Assembly (NCBI GenBank): GCA_001799565.1
Contig: MGTS01000006.1
Coordinates: forward strand, 6,585 to 70,584
DNA length: 64,000 bases
Direction: 5' to 3'
Source of the DNA: Elusimicrobia bacterium GWA2_51_34
Lineage (GTDB): Bacteria > Elusimicrobiota > Elusimicrobia > Elusimicrobiales > UBA9959
The position numbers were made by a program, and so were the translations under genes. Shown here piece by piece: positions 17,098 to 25,172 of this stretch; the first letter of the stretch is position 1, and every line of letters begins with the position of its first letter. The notes under the pieces were generated by a model. That model saw only the letters and a list, made by a program, of their open reading frames with translations. It did no database searches and was not told the origin of the DNA.

Positions 17098-17775
17098 ATG
17101 AATGATATAATGCAAACGTTCCTGAATCCTTTTCAGACGCTGACTATGCAGGTCTGGAGCAAGGTGCCGGCAGTGGTGGCCGCGCTGATACTGCTGCTCG
17201 CTGGTTCTTTAATAGCCCGCTGGCTCAGGGTTGCTGTTGAGAAAGCGCTTCACCTGACAAAGCTGGACGAATACTCCGACAAGGCGGGTTTCGCTGAACT
17301 TCTACGCAAGCTGGGAGTGGGCCAATCGCCTGTATCCATACTTGGTTTTCTGGTGTACTGGCTGGTTTTCCTGGCGTTCCTGCTTTCCGCGGCCAACATT
17401 GTGGAACTTACAGTAGTTTCCGAGTTCCTGCAGCAGGTCGTGCTGTTCATGCCCAAGCTGATAGCGTCCATCCTGATAATGGGCGGCGGCTTGTTCCTCG
17501 GTCATTTTCTGTCCGGGATTATCGGCAACGCCGCGAAAGCCAATGAACTTTCCGGCGCCGAAGCGCTGGCCAAAGCCACGCAGATCGTGGTGGTAATATT
17601 TGCCGCCATTATGGCCCTTGAAAGGCTGGGAATAGACACGGCGATATTAAGCCAGACGGTACAGATCGTGCTGACTTCCGCCGGGTTCGGCCTCGCGCTC
17701 GCTTTCGGGGTGGCTTTCGGGCTGGCTGGCAAGGAATTTGCGGGGAGATATATTGACAAATTCCTCAAGAAATAA
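17098..17775 (+). CDS. Small mechanosensitive-channel-like membrane protein (CmpX type)
   Basis: Read from the ATG at 17098 (AAGGGG eight bases upstream), the protein has 225 residues. It has four or five hydrophobic segments with the glycine-rich repeats seen in 'conserved TM helix' MscS relatives (VPAVVAALILLLAGSLIARWLR; ASILIMGGGLFLGHFLSGIIG; GLALAFGVAFGLAGKEFAGRYI). It lacks the cytoplasmic beta domain of full MscS. A role in tension or ion homeostasis is inferred from the family. Confidence 0.8.
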   Translation: MNDIMQTFLNPFQTLTMQVWSKVPAVVAALILLLAGSLIARWLRVAVEKALHLTKLDEYSDKAGFAELLRKLGVGQSPVSILGFLVYWLVFLAFLLSAANIVELTVVSEFLQQVVLFMPKLIASILIMGGGLFLGHFLSGIIGNAAKANELSGAEALAKATQIVVVIFAAIMALERLGIDTAILSQTVQIVLTSAGFGLALAFGVAFGLAGKEFAGRYIDKFLKK

Positions 17776-17783
17776 ATAAAAAA

Positions 17784-17820
17784 ATAAACCCCGGAAACAT
17801 TTATTGTCTCCGGGGTTTAT
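17784..17820. terminator. Bidirectional terminator between convergent genes
   Basis: A 12-bp perfect stem (ATAAACCCCGGA/TCCGGGGTTTAT) with a 13-nt loop lies between two convergent genes. It has an A-run on the left and a T-rich run on the right, so it can end transcription from both sides. Confidence 0.88.
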
Positions 17821-17834
17821 ATTTTCGGCTTTAT

Positions 17835-18266
17835 TTATTTCTTCGTTTCTTTTTTAGCCGGTCTCGGGTGGTCCTTCCTGAACTGTTCTATCTCAGCCTT
17901 GTTGGCCTTTCCCAGTTCTTTAAGGGCGGCTTTCTGCTCAACTTTCTTCGCCGCTATCGCCTTGCGGATACTCACCGGCGGTTTTCCTTTAAGGCTTTCC
18001 CTGAGCGCCGTTATTTCATCTATGTTCTTTTTTTTAAGTTCGGCTACGGTGTCTATGTGCTTTTTTCTGAGTTCCTCAAGGGTAGGCTGATTGGCAGGCG
18101 CGGCCGGGGCAGGGGCGGGAGCCGGGGTCACGGCGGGCTCAGCAGCAGGCTGTAGCGGGATCGTCACCGCGTTCTGAGCAGGCTGGGCCGCAGGCGCGGA
18201 ATTGTTCTGCGCGTTCGCGATAACACCCAGGAACGACACTAACGCTAGTGGAATAATTATTTTCAT
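17835..18266 (-). CDS. Exported Lys/Ala-rich coiled protein
   Basis: The 143-residue protein has a signal peptide (IIPLALVSFLGVIANAQ), a Pro/Ala linker (residues about 30-58), then a highly charged helical region (LEELRKKHIDTVAELKKKNIDEITALRESLKGK). The helical part reads as a coiled coil with weak heptads, ending PRPAKKETKK. No family is recognised. A periplasmic structural or envelope-binding role is plausible. Transcription ends at the shared terminator at 17784-17820. Confidence 0.65.
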   Translation of the reverse strand: MKIIIPLALVSFLGVIANAQNNSAPAAQPAQNAVTIPLQPAAEPAVTPAPAPAPAAPANQPTLEELRKKHIDTVAELKKKNIDEITALRESLKGKPPVSIRKAIAAKKVEQKAALKELGKANKAEIEQFRKDHPRPAKKETKK

Positions 18267-18317
18267 GCTTTGTCTCCTGTGAAATTTGCTGGCTTTTTAT
18301 CTTAGCATAAATGCGCC

Positions 18318-18510
18318 CACAAGCCGCAAATCCCGCTTAAGGGGCGAAATAGCCAGGGCGGAGCCGGAGGCGCAGGAAACATACCTCAAACCTGGCTGCC
18401 ACTATCACTAACAAGGTTTTCTCTGCTGTGGCGCAGGGTCCGGTAGGCTGATAACACCCGTTTCCCGTGAATCTAACAGGCCCCCCGTTGCGCGGGGCCT
18501 GTTTATTTTA
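18318..18510 (+). ncRNA. Candidate structured RNA ending in a terminator
   Basis: A strong plus-strand terminator stands at 18475-18510 with no plus-strand gene before it. The 155 bp upstream contain possible stems, such as AGCCAGG (near 18351) with CCTGGCT (near 18398). A weak promoter-like TTGCTG-16-TAAATG lies near 18288-18315. I compared it by eye with 6S RNA, SRP RNA, RNase P, tmRNA and common riboswitches and saw no match. The 5' end is a guess. Confidence 0.35.
18475..18510 (+). terminator. Rho-independent terminator
   Basis: A ten-base-pair stem AACAGGCCCC/GGGGCCTGTT encloses a short loop and is followed by TTATTTTA on the plus strand. The minus-strand side lacks a T-run, so it acts on plus-strand transcription. 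Confidence 0.85.
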
Positions 18511-18624
18511 TCCAGCACAACTCATCCGCAAAAGGCTACGGCGCGGCCACTCAAAGCGGACAGTGCCGCATCCCTTGTCGCTCCAAATTCCAACAGCTAA
18601 ACCTAGCCCTGCGACGACCGGACC

Positions 18625-18652
18625 TTGACAAGCGGTTTGTATGTGGTACACT
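18625..18652 (+). promoter_or_regulatory. Sigma-70-type promoter of the metzincin-like gene
   Basis: TTGACA (18625-18630) is followed after 16 bases by TACACT (18647-18652). The -10 box overlaps an upstream in-frame ATG at 18641, so translation must begin further down. This supports the ATG at 18710. Confidence 0.75.
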
Positions 18653-18709
18653 ATGAACGGTCTAAAGTCAGATGGAACTGACCTGTCACCTAACCGGGAT
18701 AATGCGCGT

Positions 18710-19888
18710 ATGCCGATAAATATTCAAAAACAAAACAACAGGAGTGTTTGCGGCGCGGATATCGGTTTTGTGTTTGCGTTCATAGCCGGATGTCTGTTGG
18801 CTTCCACCTTAATAACGCCTGCCTGGGCGCAAAACAACAATACAGTGAAGATCATGGCTTACCTTCAGGAAGACGTTGATGAAGCCGGATATAGGAAATT
18901 GCTCAAAAATATTAACAAATACTATGCCGATAACGGCATAGATGTTAATTTCAGCCCTGAACAGATAAACCGATATCCCGTAGGCGGTTCCTGCGGAAGC
19001 CGCGCGTATGGGAACGATGTTATTATGTGTGTCGGGCCCGGTAAGGGCAGTTTTATCGGCTGGCCGCGCTTCATTCTTGGCGCCAATACTGATCCCCCTT
19101 ACGGTTTTACAGCGACAGGTATTCGCGCCGAGGCGCATGAATTGGCGCATTTTCTCGGTTTTCAGGACCTTTATTGGCTCAAGACTCTGCCCCCATTAAT
19201 TGCGCCTCCGATCGCGACAAAAGATATTATGACCGATGTTTATACCGACGGAGTTATGTTCGGTCCCAACGCGAAATATATAATTAAAATGAATATCTCC
19301 CGGTTGAACAAGGGCGGAAGGCTTTCGATATTGTATCCGTCTTCCAGAAAGGCTAAAAAATTACGCGTCCAAATCAGGGACGGGCAGGATAAGACATGCA
19401 AAATTTATACCCGGAAACGAAACTATGAAAAATTTCAAAGCCAGATAAACGCGACGCCAAGTTTGACCGTACACACCAATAGCTCCGGCGTCTTTGAAAT
19501 GCGTCCTATCAACATATTGGAGGAGGATTTTGATTTATATCACATTGCGTGCGATTCCCAAAAATTCTGGCTTAGTTCGCTGGAAACAGAAAACTGTTAC
19601 GCGACAAACGGCGCACATTCCGTTTGCGATATCGTGTGCCTCAACTCCGGAGAATGGTGCATCTTTAGCCCTGTCCGGGATATACTTGGGGATATTGGGA
19701 ACACAAAGATACCGATGATTGATAATTTTAAGCAAAGCGGCACGAAGAATCCGTTTAAGCAGGGGAACGTTTCCGATAACACCAGTACACCTGAATTGGA
19801 TCTGGGCGCCGATGTCACCATCGGCCAGCTAAAGAGCAACAATCCGGCTGTCAGTCAGCGGACTTCCGCTCCGCCGATGATAAGATAA
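18710..19888 (+). CDS. Secreted metzincin-like putative metalloprotease
   Basis: The 392-residue protein has a signal peptide ending ITPAWA (residue 40). At 143-153 is HELAHFLGFQD, fitting the metzincin zinc site HExxHxxGxx(H/D): H143, E144, H147, G150, D153. M174 in KDIMTD is placed like a Met-turn. Several cysteines after about residue 230 suggest disulfides in the periplasm or outside. I do not recognise the subfamily. The start at 18710 is chosen because the promoter overlaps the earlier ATG. No partner genes are adjacent. Confidence 0.65.
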   Translation: MPINIQKQNNRSVCGADIGFVFAFIAGCLLASTLITPAWAQNNNTVKIMAYLQEDVDEAGYRKLLKNINKYYADNGIDVNFSPEQINRYPVGGSCGSRAYGNDVIMCVGPGKGSFIGWPRFILGANTDPPYGFTATGIRAEAHELAHFLGFQDLYWLKTLPPLIAPPIATKDIMTDVYTDGVMFGPNAKYIIKMNISRLNKGGRLSILYPSSRKAKKLRVQIRDGQDKTCKIYTRKRNYEKFQSQINATPSLTVHTNSSGVFEMRPINILEEDFDLYHIACDSQKFWLSSLETENCYATNGAHSVCDIVCLNSGEWCIFSPVRDILGDIGNTKIPMIDNFKQSGTKNPFKQGNVSDNTSTPELDLGADVTIGQLKSNNPAVSQRTSAPPMIR

Positions 19889-20078
19889 ATTACGCCTCAA
19901 GTACGGATGCTGATTCCGCGCTGTAAGACCTGTTAAGAAAACCCTCTTCCCGCTTTATTATTGCGCCGGCTTTGGCCTGGATCGGCCCAGGCGCGCCTCA
20001 AAAAAAGAATATACTCCGGCAAGTGATAATAAATTTTGATAAAATTACCGTTAAAGAAAGGGAGGCCGGGGGCAAGAA

Positions 20079-20534
20079 ATGAAAACACTGCAAACAGGCG
20101 ACGACGAAAAATCGGACTTTGTAAAAATAACGCGTAAGATAAATTTTTTTGCGTCCATGAACATGGGCCTGCTGGAAAAAATACTGACCTATGTGACGCT
20201 TTACGAATATGGCGCGGGAGAAAAGGTATGCCGGCAGGGAGAAAAAGGCGACGCTTTCTATGCCGTAAAGGCCGGGCGGCTTACCGTAAGCGTAAAAAAG
20301 GGCCTTATTTTCTCCAAAAAACTGGCGGAACTGGGGCCCGGTGATTTTTTCGGTGAAATGGCTCTGATAGACCGCGCCCCGCGCAACGCCACCATAGCAT
20401 GCGAGACCGCCGCCAAACTTTTTGTCCTGCTCTCCGAACATTTTGAGGCGGCCATGCGCGAGAACCCTAAATTAGCGGAAGAAATGAAAAGCCTTGCGGC
20501 CGCCCGCCGGTTTGAATTAATCCATAACACGTAA
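20079..20534 (+). CDS. Cyclic-nucleotide-binding domain protein
   Basis: The 151-residue protein is a single cNMP-binding domain. It has the beta-barrel glycines (GEKVCRQGEKGDAFYAVKAGRLTV) and a phosphate-binding cassette FGEMALIDRAPRNATI with the conserved Glu and Arg. There is no HTH, kinase or channel domain, so it is not a Crp-type regulator. It may act as a small sensor subunit. It lies 46 bp upstream of the cyclophilin gene on the same strand. Confidence 0.85.
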   Translation: MKTLQTGDDEKSDFVKITRKINFFASMNMGLLEKILTYVTLYEYGAGEKVCRQGEKGDAFYAVKAGRLTVSVKKGLIFSKKLAELGPGDFFGEMALIDRAPRNATIACETAAKLFVLLSEHFEAAMRENPKLAEEMKSLAAARRFELIHNT

Positions 20535-20580
20535 ATATTAAATTTATTATAATATTCGCTCGGCAGACAGGAGGTTAATT

Positions 20581-21282
20581 ATGAAATCCGCGCACTTGAC
20601 GCTTGTTTTCGCGGCAGTTTTTGCCGTTTCCTGCGCTCCTAAAGCGCATGAATCCGCGCAGCCCCGTGAAGCAGCCCGGGAAATAAAAACAGAGGAGACA
20701 AACACAACAATGGCTACCCTTAAAAATCCGGCGCTCGCAAACGCCAAAGCCCCTGAAACTTTTAAAGCGAAGTTCACCACCACCAAAGGCGACTTCACGC
20801 TTGAGGCGACCCGTGCCTGGTCGCCTCTAGGCGCGGACAGGTTCTACAACCTGGTTAAAGCCGGTTTTTTCACCGATGTGGCGTTTTTCCGCGTTATTTC
20901 CGGCTTCATGGTGCAGTTCGGCATACACGGCGACCCGGCGGTAAGCGCTGCCTGGCGCGAAGCAAATATCCCCGATGACCCTGTAAAGGAATCCAATAAG
21001 AAGGGCTATGTTTCCTATGCCATGGCCGGCCCCGGCACCCGCACCACCCAGATGTTTATTAACTACGGCAACAATGCCCGCCTGGACGCAATGGGTTTCT
21101 CACCCTTTGCCAAAGTTACCGACGGAATGGATGTGGTGGAAAGCATTTACTCCGGCTACGGCGAGGGAGCCCCGTCGGGAATGGGGCCGGACCAGGGCGG
21201 AGTGCAGATGAAGGGAAACGCCTATCTGAAAAAAGATTTCCCTAAAATGGACTATATACTGAAAGCGCAACTGATGGAATAA
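20581..21282 (+). CDS. Cyclophilin-type peptidyl-prolyl isomerase, lipoprotein
   Basis: The 233-residue protein has a lipobox (FAAVFAVSC, Cys at residue 18) and an Ala/Lys-rich linker. The cyclophilin domain starts near residue 63 (FTTTKGDFTLEATRAWSPLGADRFYNLVKAGFF) and contains FFRVISGFMVQFG and GTRTTQMFIN. These match the catalytic Arg/Phe/Gln core. It should speed proline isomerisation in proteins at the membrane surface. A GGAGG site precedes the ATG. Confidence 0.9.
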   Translation: MKSAHLTLVFAAVFAVSCAPKAHESAQPREAAREIKTEETNTTMATLKNPALANAKAPETFKAKFTTTKGDFTLEATRAWSPLGADRFYNLVKAGFFTDVAFFRVISGFMVQFGIHGDPAVSAAWREANIPDDPVKESNKKGYVSYAMAGPGTRTTQMFINYGNNARLDAMGFSPFAKVTDGMDVVESIYSGYGEGAPSGMGPDQGGVQMKGNAYLKKDFPKMDYILKAQLME

Positions 21283-21475
21283 GTGGTCAGTGAACAGTGG
21301 TCAGCGGGCAGACAGCGGCCAGTGGTCAGTAAAGAATAACGAACAATCTTAAACTGACCACTGGCCACTTATCACTGACCACTGTTCCTACGGCAGGCGG
21401 TTAAGTTCGCTGTTCTCTATTCACTACCTTACTATTCGCTATTTGCTACCCACTACCCTATTCGCTATTCCTAAA
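21283..21475. repeat. Word-repeat locus (GTGGTCAGT / ACTGACCAC; CTATTCGCTATT)
   Basis: Left arm 21283-21330 repeats GTGGTCAGT-type words, and right arm 21354-21387 repeats the complement ACTGACCACTGG. A second word follows at 21413-21475 (CTATTCACTACC, CTATTCGCTATT). The whole locus lies between convergent genes and overlaps the 3' end of the SRAP frame. Confidence 0.8.
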
Positions 21476-22211
21476 CCGGTTTCAGGCAATCGGGGGAATC
21501 GTTTTTGGGATCGTTTACCATATCGGACACGCGGTATCCGTGCATAAGAGAAGAATCGCAGGCGCGAAGGAGCGGCAGCAGGGTTTCGCTGTCTTTCATC
21601 TTCGGGTCAAGCCACAGCGCCTCATGCCTTTTCTCCAATATTACCGGCATACGGTTATGCACGCAGCGCACCAGGGCGTTGGCGGCGGTGGTGATTAGGG
21701 CGAAAGTGCCCGTGGCTTCCTCGTAAACCGCCGCCATGCCGAAAAGGCCTTTATCCCGCATTTCAAAGCGGTGCGGTATCTTCGCGCCGGCCGCTGACTG
21801 CCACTCGTAAAAGCCGTCAGCCGGCACTATGCACCGGGTTTTATAAAAAGCGTTCCTGAAAAGCGGGCGCGAGGCTATGCCTTCCGCCCTGGCGTTTATA
21901 AAACCTTCTTTAGCCGGCCCGTTTTCAGAAGTGCCCGCGTTTTCAATTCCGGAAAATTTACTTTCCGGGTCGCCGGCGGCGAAAAGCGGCAGATGTCCGC
22001 CTTCCAGACGGACGCCGGGGGAAGGCTTTGGGGCCGACCAGGCCGGTATAAAACCCCATTTAAGCAGCTTCATACCCCCCTGACAGACGACAGGAGCCAT
22101 GGCGCCGGGAGCGATGTTATAGCTTGGTTTGCAGCTGAACGGAGGCGGTTTCAGAGAGAAGCGTTTTATGGCCTCGGAGAGTTCAAAAGTTTGGGAATAT
22201 CTTCCGCACAT
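21471..22211 (-). CDS. SOS response-associated peptidase (SRAP, YedK/HMCES)
   Basis: Read from the ATG at 22211 the protein has 246 residues and begins MCGRYSQ. The Cys that becomes residue 1 after Met removal forms a thiazolidine crosslink to abasic sites in single-stranded DNA. Other family marks are NARAEGIASRPLF, CIVPADGFYEWQ and the His in VRCVHNRMPVIL. An in-frame upstream start at 22304 would bury the catalytic Cys and reads through a repeat arm, so it is rejected. Confidence 0.92.
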   Translation of the reverse strand: MCGRYSQTFELSEAIKRFSLKPPPFSCKPSYNIAPGAMAPVVCQGGMKLLKWGFIPAWSAPKPSPGVRLEGGHLPLFAAGDPESKFSGIENAGTSENGPAKEGFINARAEGIASRPLFRNAFYKTRCIVPADGFYEWQSAAGAKIPHRFEMRDKGLFGMAAVYEEATGTFALITTAANALVRCVHNRMPVILEKRHEALWLDPKMKDSETLLPLLRACDSSLMHGYRVSDMVNDPKNDSPDCLKPV

Positions 22212-22257
22212 AACAAAATCATACCTGCTAAGGTTGCTCAGACTGACAACTGCCATC

Positions 22258-22379
22258 ATCGATGGCAACTGAAGGCTACGGAAAGCCATGAAAAGCAACC
22301 GCAAGTAAGAAAGAAAACTGTTTTATGCTCTTACTTTCTGCGGCGTTCAATTGCTTTCTTTTGCTTTCCGTTGCCATCA
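22258..22379. repeat. Inverted word-repeat locus
   Basis: Left arm 22260-22311 (GATGGCAACTGAAGGC, AAAGCAACCGCAAGTAAG) pairs imperfectly with right arm 22332-22379 (CTTACTTTCTGCGGCG, TTGCTTTCCGTTGCCATC). The arms form a long quasi-palindrome between SRAP and the CheY-like gene. Confidence 0.75.
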
Positions 22380-22414
22380 ACTATCATCTCACCTACAGCC
22401 TAAACAACCTGAGT

Positions 22415-22786
22415 TCACGCTCCGCCAAGCTTTTGAGCCACTTTGTTTATTTCGGCGGTCAGCTTGTCAAAATCCACCGGTTTGGGAAGGATGGAGATCT
22501 CTTTCGGTATGCCAGCACTGGCCAGCTCGTCCTTTGTGGCGCCGGTAACCATTATGACCGGTATGCCGGCGAGGGGGACGTACATGTCTATCATGGCTAT
22601 CATGGAATCGCCCGTCATCTCCGGCATGTGCATGTCGGTCAGTATCAGGTCTGGCCGCCCGGCCATAGCCAGCTGCACCAGCTCCCGGCCGTTTTCCGTG
22701 GGGACGACCTCATGGCCAAGGTCGGAAATAAAAGCGCAAAGCATTTCGCGAACCGGCGCGTCGTCTTCAGCGATCAGTATTTTCAT
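22415..22786 (-). CDS. CheY-like single-domain response regulator
   Basis: The 123-residue protein has the receiver acidic triad (E7, D8, D9), phosphoacceptor D51 in LILTDMHMPEM, the Thr in VTGAT and the Lys in LPKPVDF. There is no output domain. It may take part in a phosphorelay, perhaps with the soluble kinase at 23819-24577. No chemotaxis genes accompany it. Confidence 0.93.
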   Translation of the reverse strand: MKILIAEDDAPVREMLCAFISDLGHEVVPTENGRELVQLAMAGRPDLILTDMHMPEMTGDSMIAMIDMYVPLAGIPVIMVTGATKDELASAGIPKEISILPKPVDFDKLTAEINKVAQKLGGA

Positions 22787-22901
22787 ACGTCCACACTCCC
22801 CACGCTATTTTTAAGATTATAACATTAAAAAATCCCCCAGCCCCGCTTTTAAAACGAAGGGTTAATGGAAACCATCTTACACTGCAGGATTCGGGTTAAG
22901 G

Positions 22902-23795
22902 TCAGATTGCCGCTTTCAGGCGTTCAATACGCGCCTCAAGCGGCGGGTGGGTGGCGAACAGAGCGAAGAACCCTTTCGGCTTGCCGGCAATTTTCATGGC
23001 GGCTACTGAAGCGTTGCCGGTAAGATCCGCATATTGAGTTGTCCGGCGGAGCGCTTCAAGGGCGCTTATCATTTTCTCCCGGCCCGCAAGACGCGCGCTG
23101 CCGGCGTCGGCGCGGAACTCGCGCCGCCTTGAGAACGCGGCCACGGCTATCATGCCGAAAGCGCTTAATACTATTTCAAGAACTATGACTATAAGGAAGT
23201 TCATCCAGGGGCTTGATCTTTCACCGTCCTTTGAACGGGTGATAAAAAAGGCTATAACACGCGCGAGGAACATTACAAACGCGTTTATTACACCCTGAAG
23301 CAACGTCATGGTCACCATGTCGCCGTTGGCTATATGGGAAATTTCATGTCCAAGCACGCCTTCCAGCTGCTCACGGTCCATGCTTTCAAGCAGTCCCGCC
23401 GACACCGCGACCAAAGCCCGGCTTTTCGTGGGCCCGGTGGCGAAAGCGTTAATTTCGGGGCTGTTGTAATAGCCGACTTCCGGCATTTTCGGCAGGCCCG
23501 CGGCCTTGGCAAGGTTGTGCACGGTCTGCACCAGAGAGGCCATAGCGGGGTCCGAGGTATTCGGGTCAATAACCTTAACGCCCATCATCCACTTGGCTAA
23601 TATTCTTGAAAGCCCCAGCGAAATTAAAGCGCCGCCCATGCCCCAGACCAGGCAGAAAGCCATAAGCGCGCCGTAATTTATGCCGCTCGCGTTAAGATAG
23701 GGCTGCACGCCCAATACATTCAACGTAAGTGAAAGGGTCAGCAGTATAAGTAAATTTACCGCCAGGAAAAGTGAAATTCGTTTAGCTATCTTCAT
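22902..23795 (-). CDS. htpX: HtpX-type membrane zinc metalloprotease (M48)
   Basis: The 297-residue protein has two N-terminal membrane segments (residues about 8-30 and 40-62), HEISH at 150-154 as the zinc site, two more membrane segments near 165-215, and FRADAGSARLAG carrying the third zinc ligand. The NSPEINAFATG motif is typical of HtpX. It degrades damaged inner-membrane proteins. AAGGAG precedes the ATG. Confidence 0.95.
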   Translation of the reverse strand: MKIAKRISLFLAVNLLILLTLSLTLNVLGVQPYLNASGINYGALMAFCLVWGMGGALISLGLSRILAKWMMGVKVIDPNTSDPAMASLVQTVHNLAKAAGLPKMPEVGYYNSPEINAFATGPTKSRALVAVSAGLLESMDREQLEGVLGHEISHIANGDMVTMTLLQGVINAFVMFLARVIAFFITRSKDGERSSPWMNFLIVIVLEIVLSAFGMIAVAAFSRRREFRADAGSARLAGREKMISALEALRRTTQYADLTGNASVAAMKIAGKPKGFFALFATHPPLEARIERLKAAI

Positions 23796-23818
23796 ATTTT
23801 GGTTCTCCTTATCGTTAT

Positions 23819-24577
23819 TTACATTTTACCAAAACACGGCGCCGGAAGAGCGGGGGTTTCCGCTCCTGGAACATATACCGGCATGGTGAAACTGAACGTG
23901 GAGCCTTCGCCGGGGCGGCTGTCCACCCACATTATCCCGCCTTGTATCTCCGTCATGGAGCGCGCCAGCGAAAGGCCGAGACCGCTGCCTTCCCCGCGCT
24001 TGTCGGGAGGCCCCACCTGCACGAAATAGCCGAACACTTTCCGGATATCCTCCGGCGCTATGCCGCACCCTGTATCTTTCACGGAAAGGACCACAAAACC
24101 AGCGTGACCGGGATCATCCGCTTTCAGGGTCACATCTATATGCCCCCCTGAAGGTGTAAACTTTATAGCGTTGGAAAACAGGTTCATAAGGACCTGAACG
24201 GTCCTGCGCCGGTCCACGAATACCAGCGGGCAGTTTTCCGGGGCGTTCACCGTCAGCTTCAGGCCCGCGCGCTGCACCCACGAATCCATGTCCTCGGCCG
24301 TTTCCCGCGCCAGTTGCCCCGGATCCGCGGGTTCCGGCTGCATTTTCAGGCGGCCGGTCTGTATTTTTGACAGTTCCATGATATCGTTTATGAGCAGGCT
24401 AAGCCTTGAAACATTCCTGCGCGCTATATCCAGCAGCCGCCGATCCTCCGCTTGCAGCCCGGCGGCGTTCTTGTCCAGGAAAAGCTCAAGCGCGAATCGT
24501 ATTGAGGCAAGCGGGGTTTTCAGTTCGTGCGTAAGATAGCCGGAGGCAAGCTGGTCTTTTGTGGGTTTCTGGTTCAT
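23819..24577 (-). CDS. Soluble sensor histidine kinase core
   Basis: The 252-residue protein consists only of a HisKA dimer domain (GYLTHELKTPLASIRFALE, phosphoacceptor His) and an HATPase domain (N-box LMNLFSNAIKFTP, G1 VKDTGCGIAPED, G2 GEGSGLGLSLA). It lacks a membrane segment and any recognisable sensory domain, so signal input must come from a partner. It is 23 bp from htpX on the same strand, with a receiver gene beyond. Confidence 0.9.
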   Translation of the reverse strand: MNQKPTKDQLASGYLTHELKTPLASIRFALELFLDKNAAGLQAEDRRLLDIARRNVSRLSLLINDIMELSKIQTGRLKMQPEPADPGQLARETAEDMDSWVQRAGLKLTVNAPENCPLVFVDRRRTVQVLMNLFSNAIKFTPSGGHIDVTLKADDPGHAGFVVLSVKDTGCGIAPEDIRKVFGYFVQVGPPDKRGEGSGLGLSLARSMTEIQGGIMWVDSRPGEGSTFSFTMPVYVPGAETPALPAPCFGKM

Positions 24578-24621
24578 GAAGCGCCACCATTGAATCTACC
24601 GGTCTTTAGCCGGAAAAAAGT

Positions 24622-25071
24622 TTATTGCCCGGTTTTTCCAAGGGAGGAACTCCCCGGGTCCCAGACGCTGAAAGCCCGCACTACCTCCTGCGGTATACGC
24701 TGCGGCCTGCCGGTTTTATAGTTTATCCAAACCCATATGGTAAGGCCGCGGCAGACCATTTTACCGTCGGAACGCCTGTAAATTTCGTAAAGCCGCCCGG
24801 AGGAGGCGCGCTCGGCAGTTTCCACCCAGGTGCGAATGAGCACTATCTCTTCCGGCTTCAAGGGCAAAAGATAGTCTATTTCGTGGCGGCGCACCACCCA
24901 GCCCTCTCCCATGGCAAGCATGCGCTCTATGCCCCAGCCCACAGCCTGCGAATGAGCGGTAGCCGCTTCAATAAACCAGTTCAGATAGACAAGATTATTC
25001 ACATGCCCCAGGCCGTCTATCTCTTCGGGTGTCACCCTGCGTTCAAATTCCAGCGCTTTTGAAATAGGCAT
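24622..25071 (-). CDS. Acyl-CoA thioesterase, 4HBT hotdog family
   Basis: The 149-residue protein has the hotdog-fold pattern with RVTPEEIDGLGHVNNLVYLNWF, in which the Asp and HVNN region are active-site features of the FadM/YbgC-like group. VRRHEIDYLLPLKPEEIVLIRTWV and MVCRGLTIWVWIN follow. It hydrolyses acyl-CoA or acyl-ACP thioesters; the chain length is unknown. Confidence 0.85.
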   Translation of the reverse strand: MPISKALEFERRVTPEEIDGLGHVNNLVYLNWFIEAATAHSQAVGWGIERMLAMGEGWVVRRHEIDYLLPLKPEEIVLIRTWVETAERASSGRLYEIYRRSDGKMVCRGLTIWVWINYKTGRPQRIPQEVVRAFSVWDPGSSSLGKTGQ

Positions 25072-25087
25072 ATCAAGGGAATCAAGG

Positions 25088-25172
25088 TGAATAGGCTGTA
25101 GGCAATTAGGCTGTAGGTAAGAAGGAAAGATATAACAGACTAATAGCCTACAGCCTATAGCCTTCGGCCTAT
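25088..25172. repeat. Word-repeat hairpin (TAGGCTGTAGG)
   Basis: Left arm 25091-25118 (ATAGGCTGTAGGCAATTAGG) pairs with right arm 25143-25172 (TAGCCTACAGCCTATAGCC). The right arm ends on the stop codon of the FKBP gene. It uses the same word as 4396-4535. Confidence 0.8.

Noticed and set aside
18318-18474. Assignment as 6S, SRP, RNase P or tmRNA
   Set aside because: None of the conserved cores of these RNAs could be found by eye, so only a generic candidate was reported.
22212-22304. 31-residue extension of the SRAP protein
   Set aside because: The catalytic Cys must be residue 2, and the extension reads through a repeat arm.
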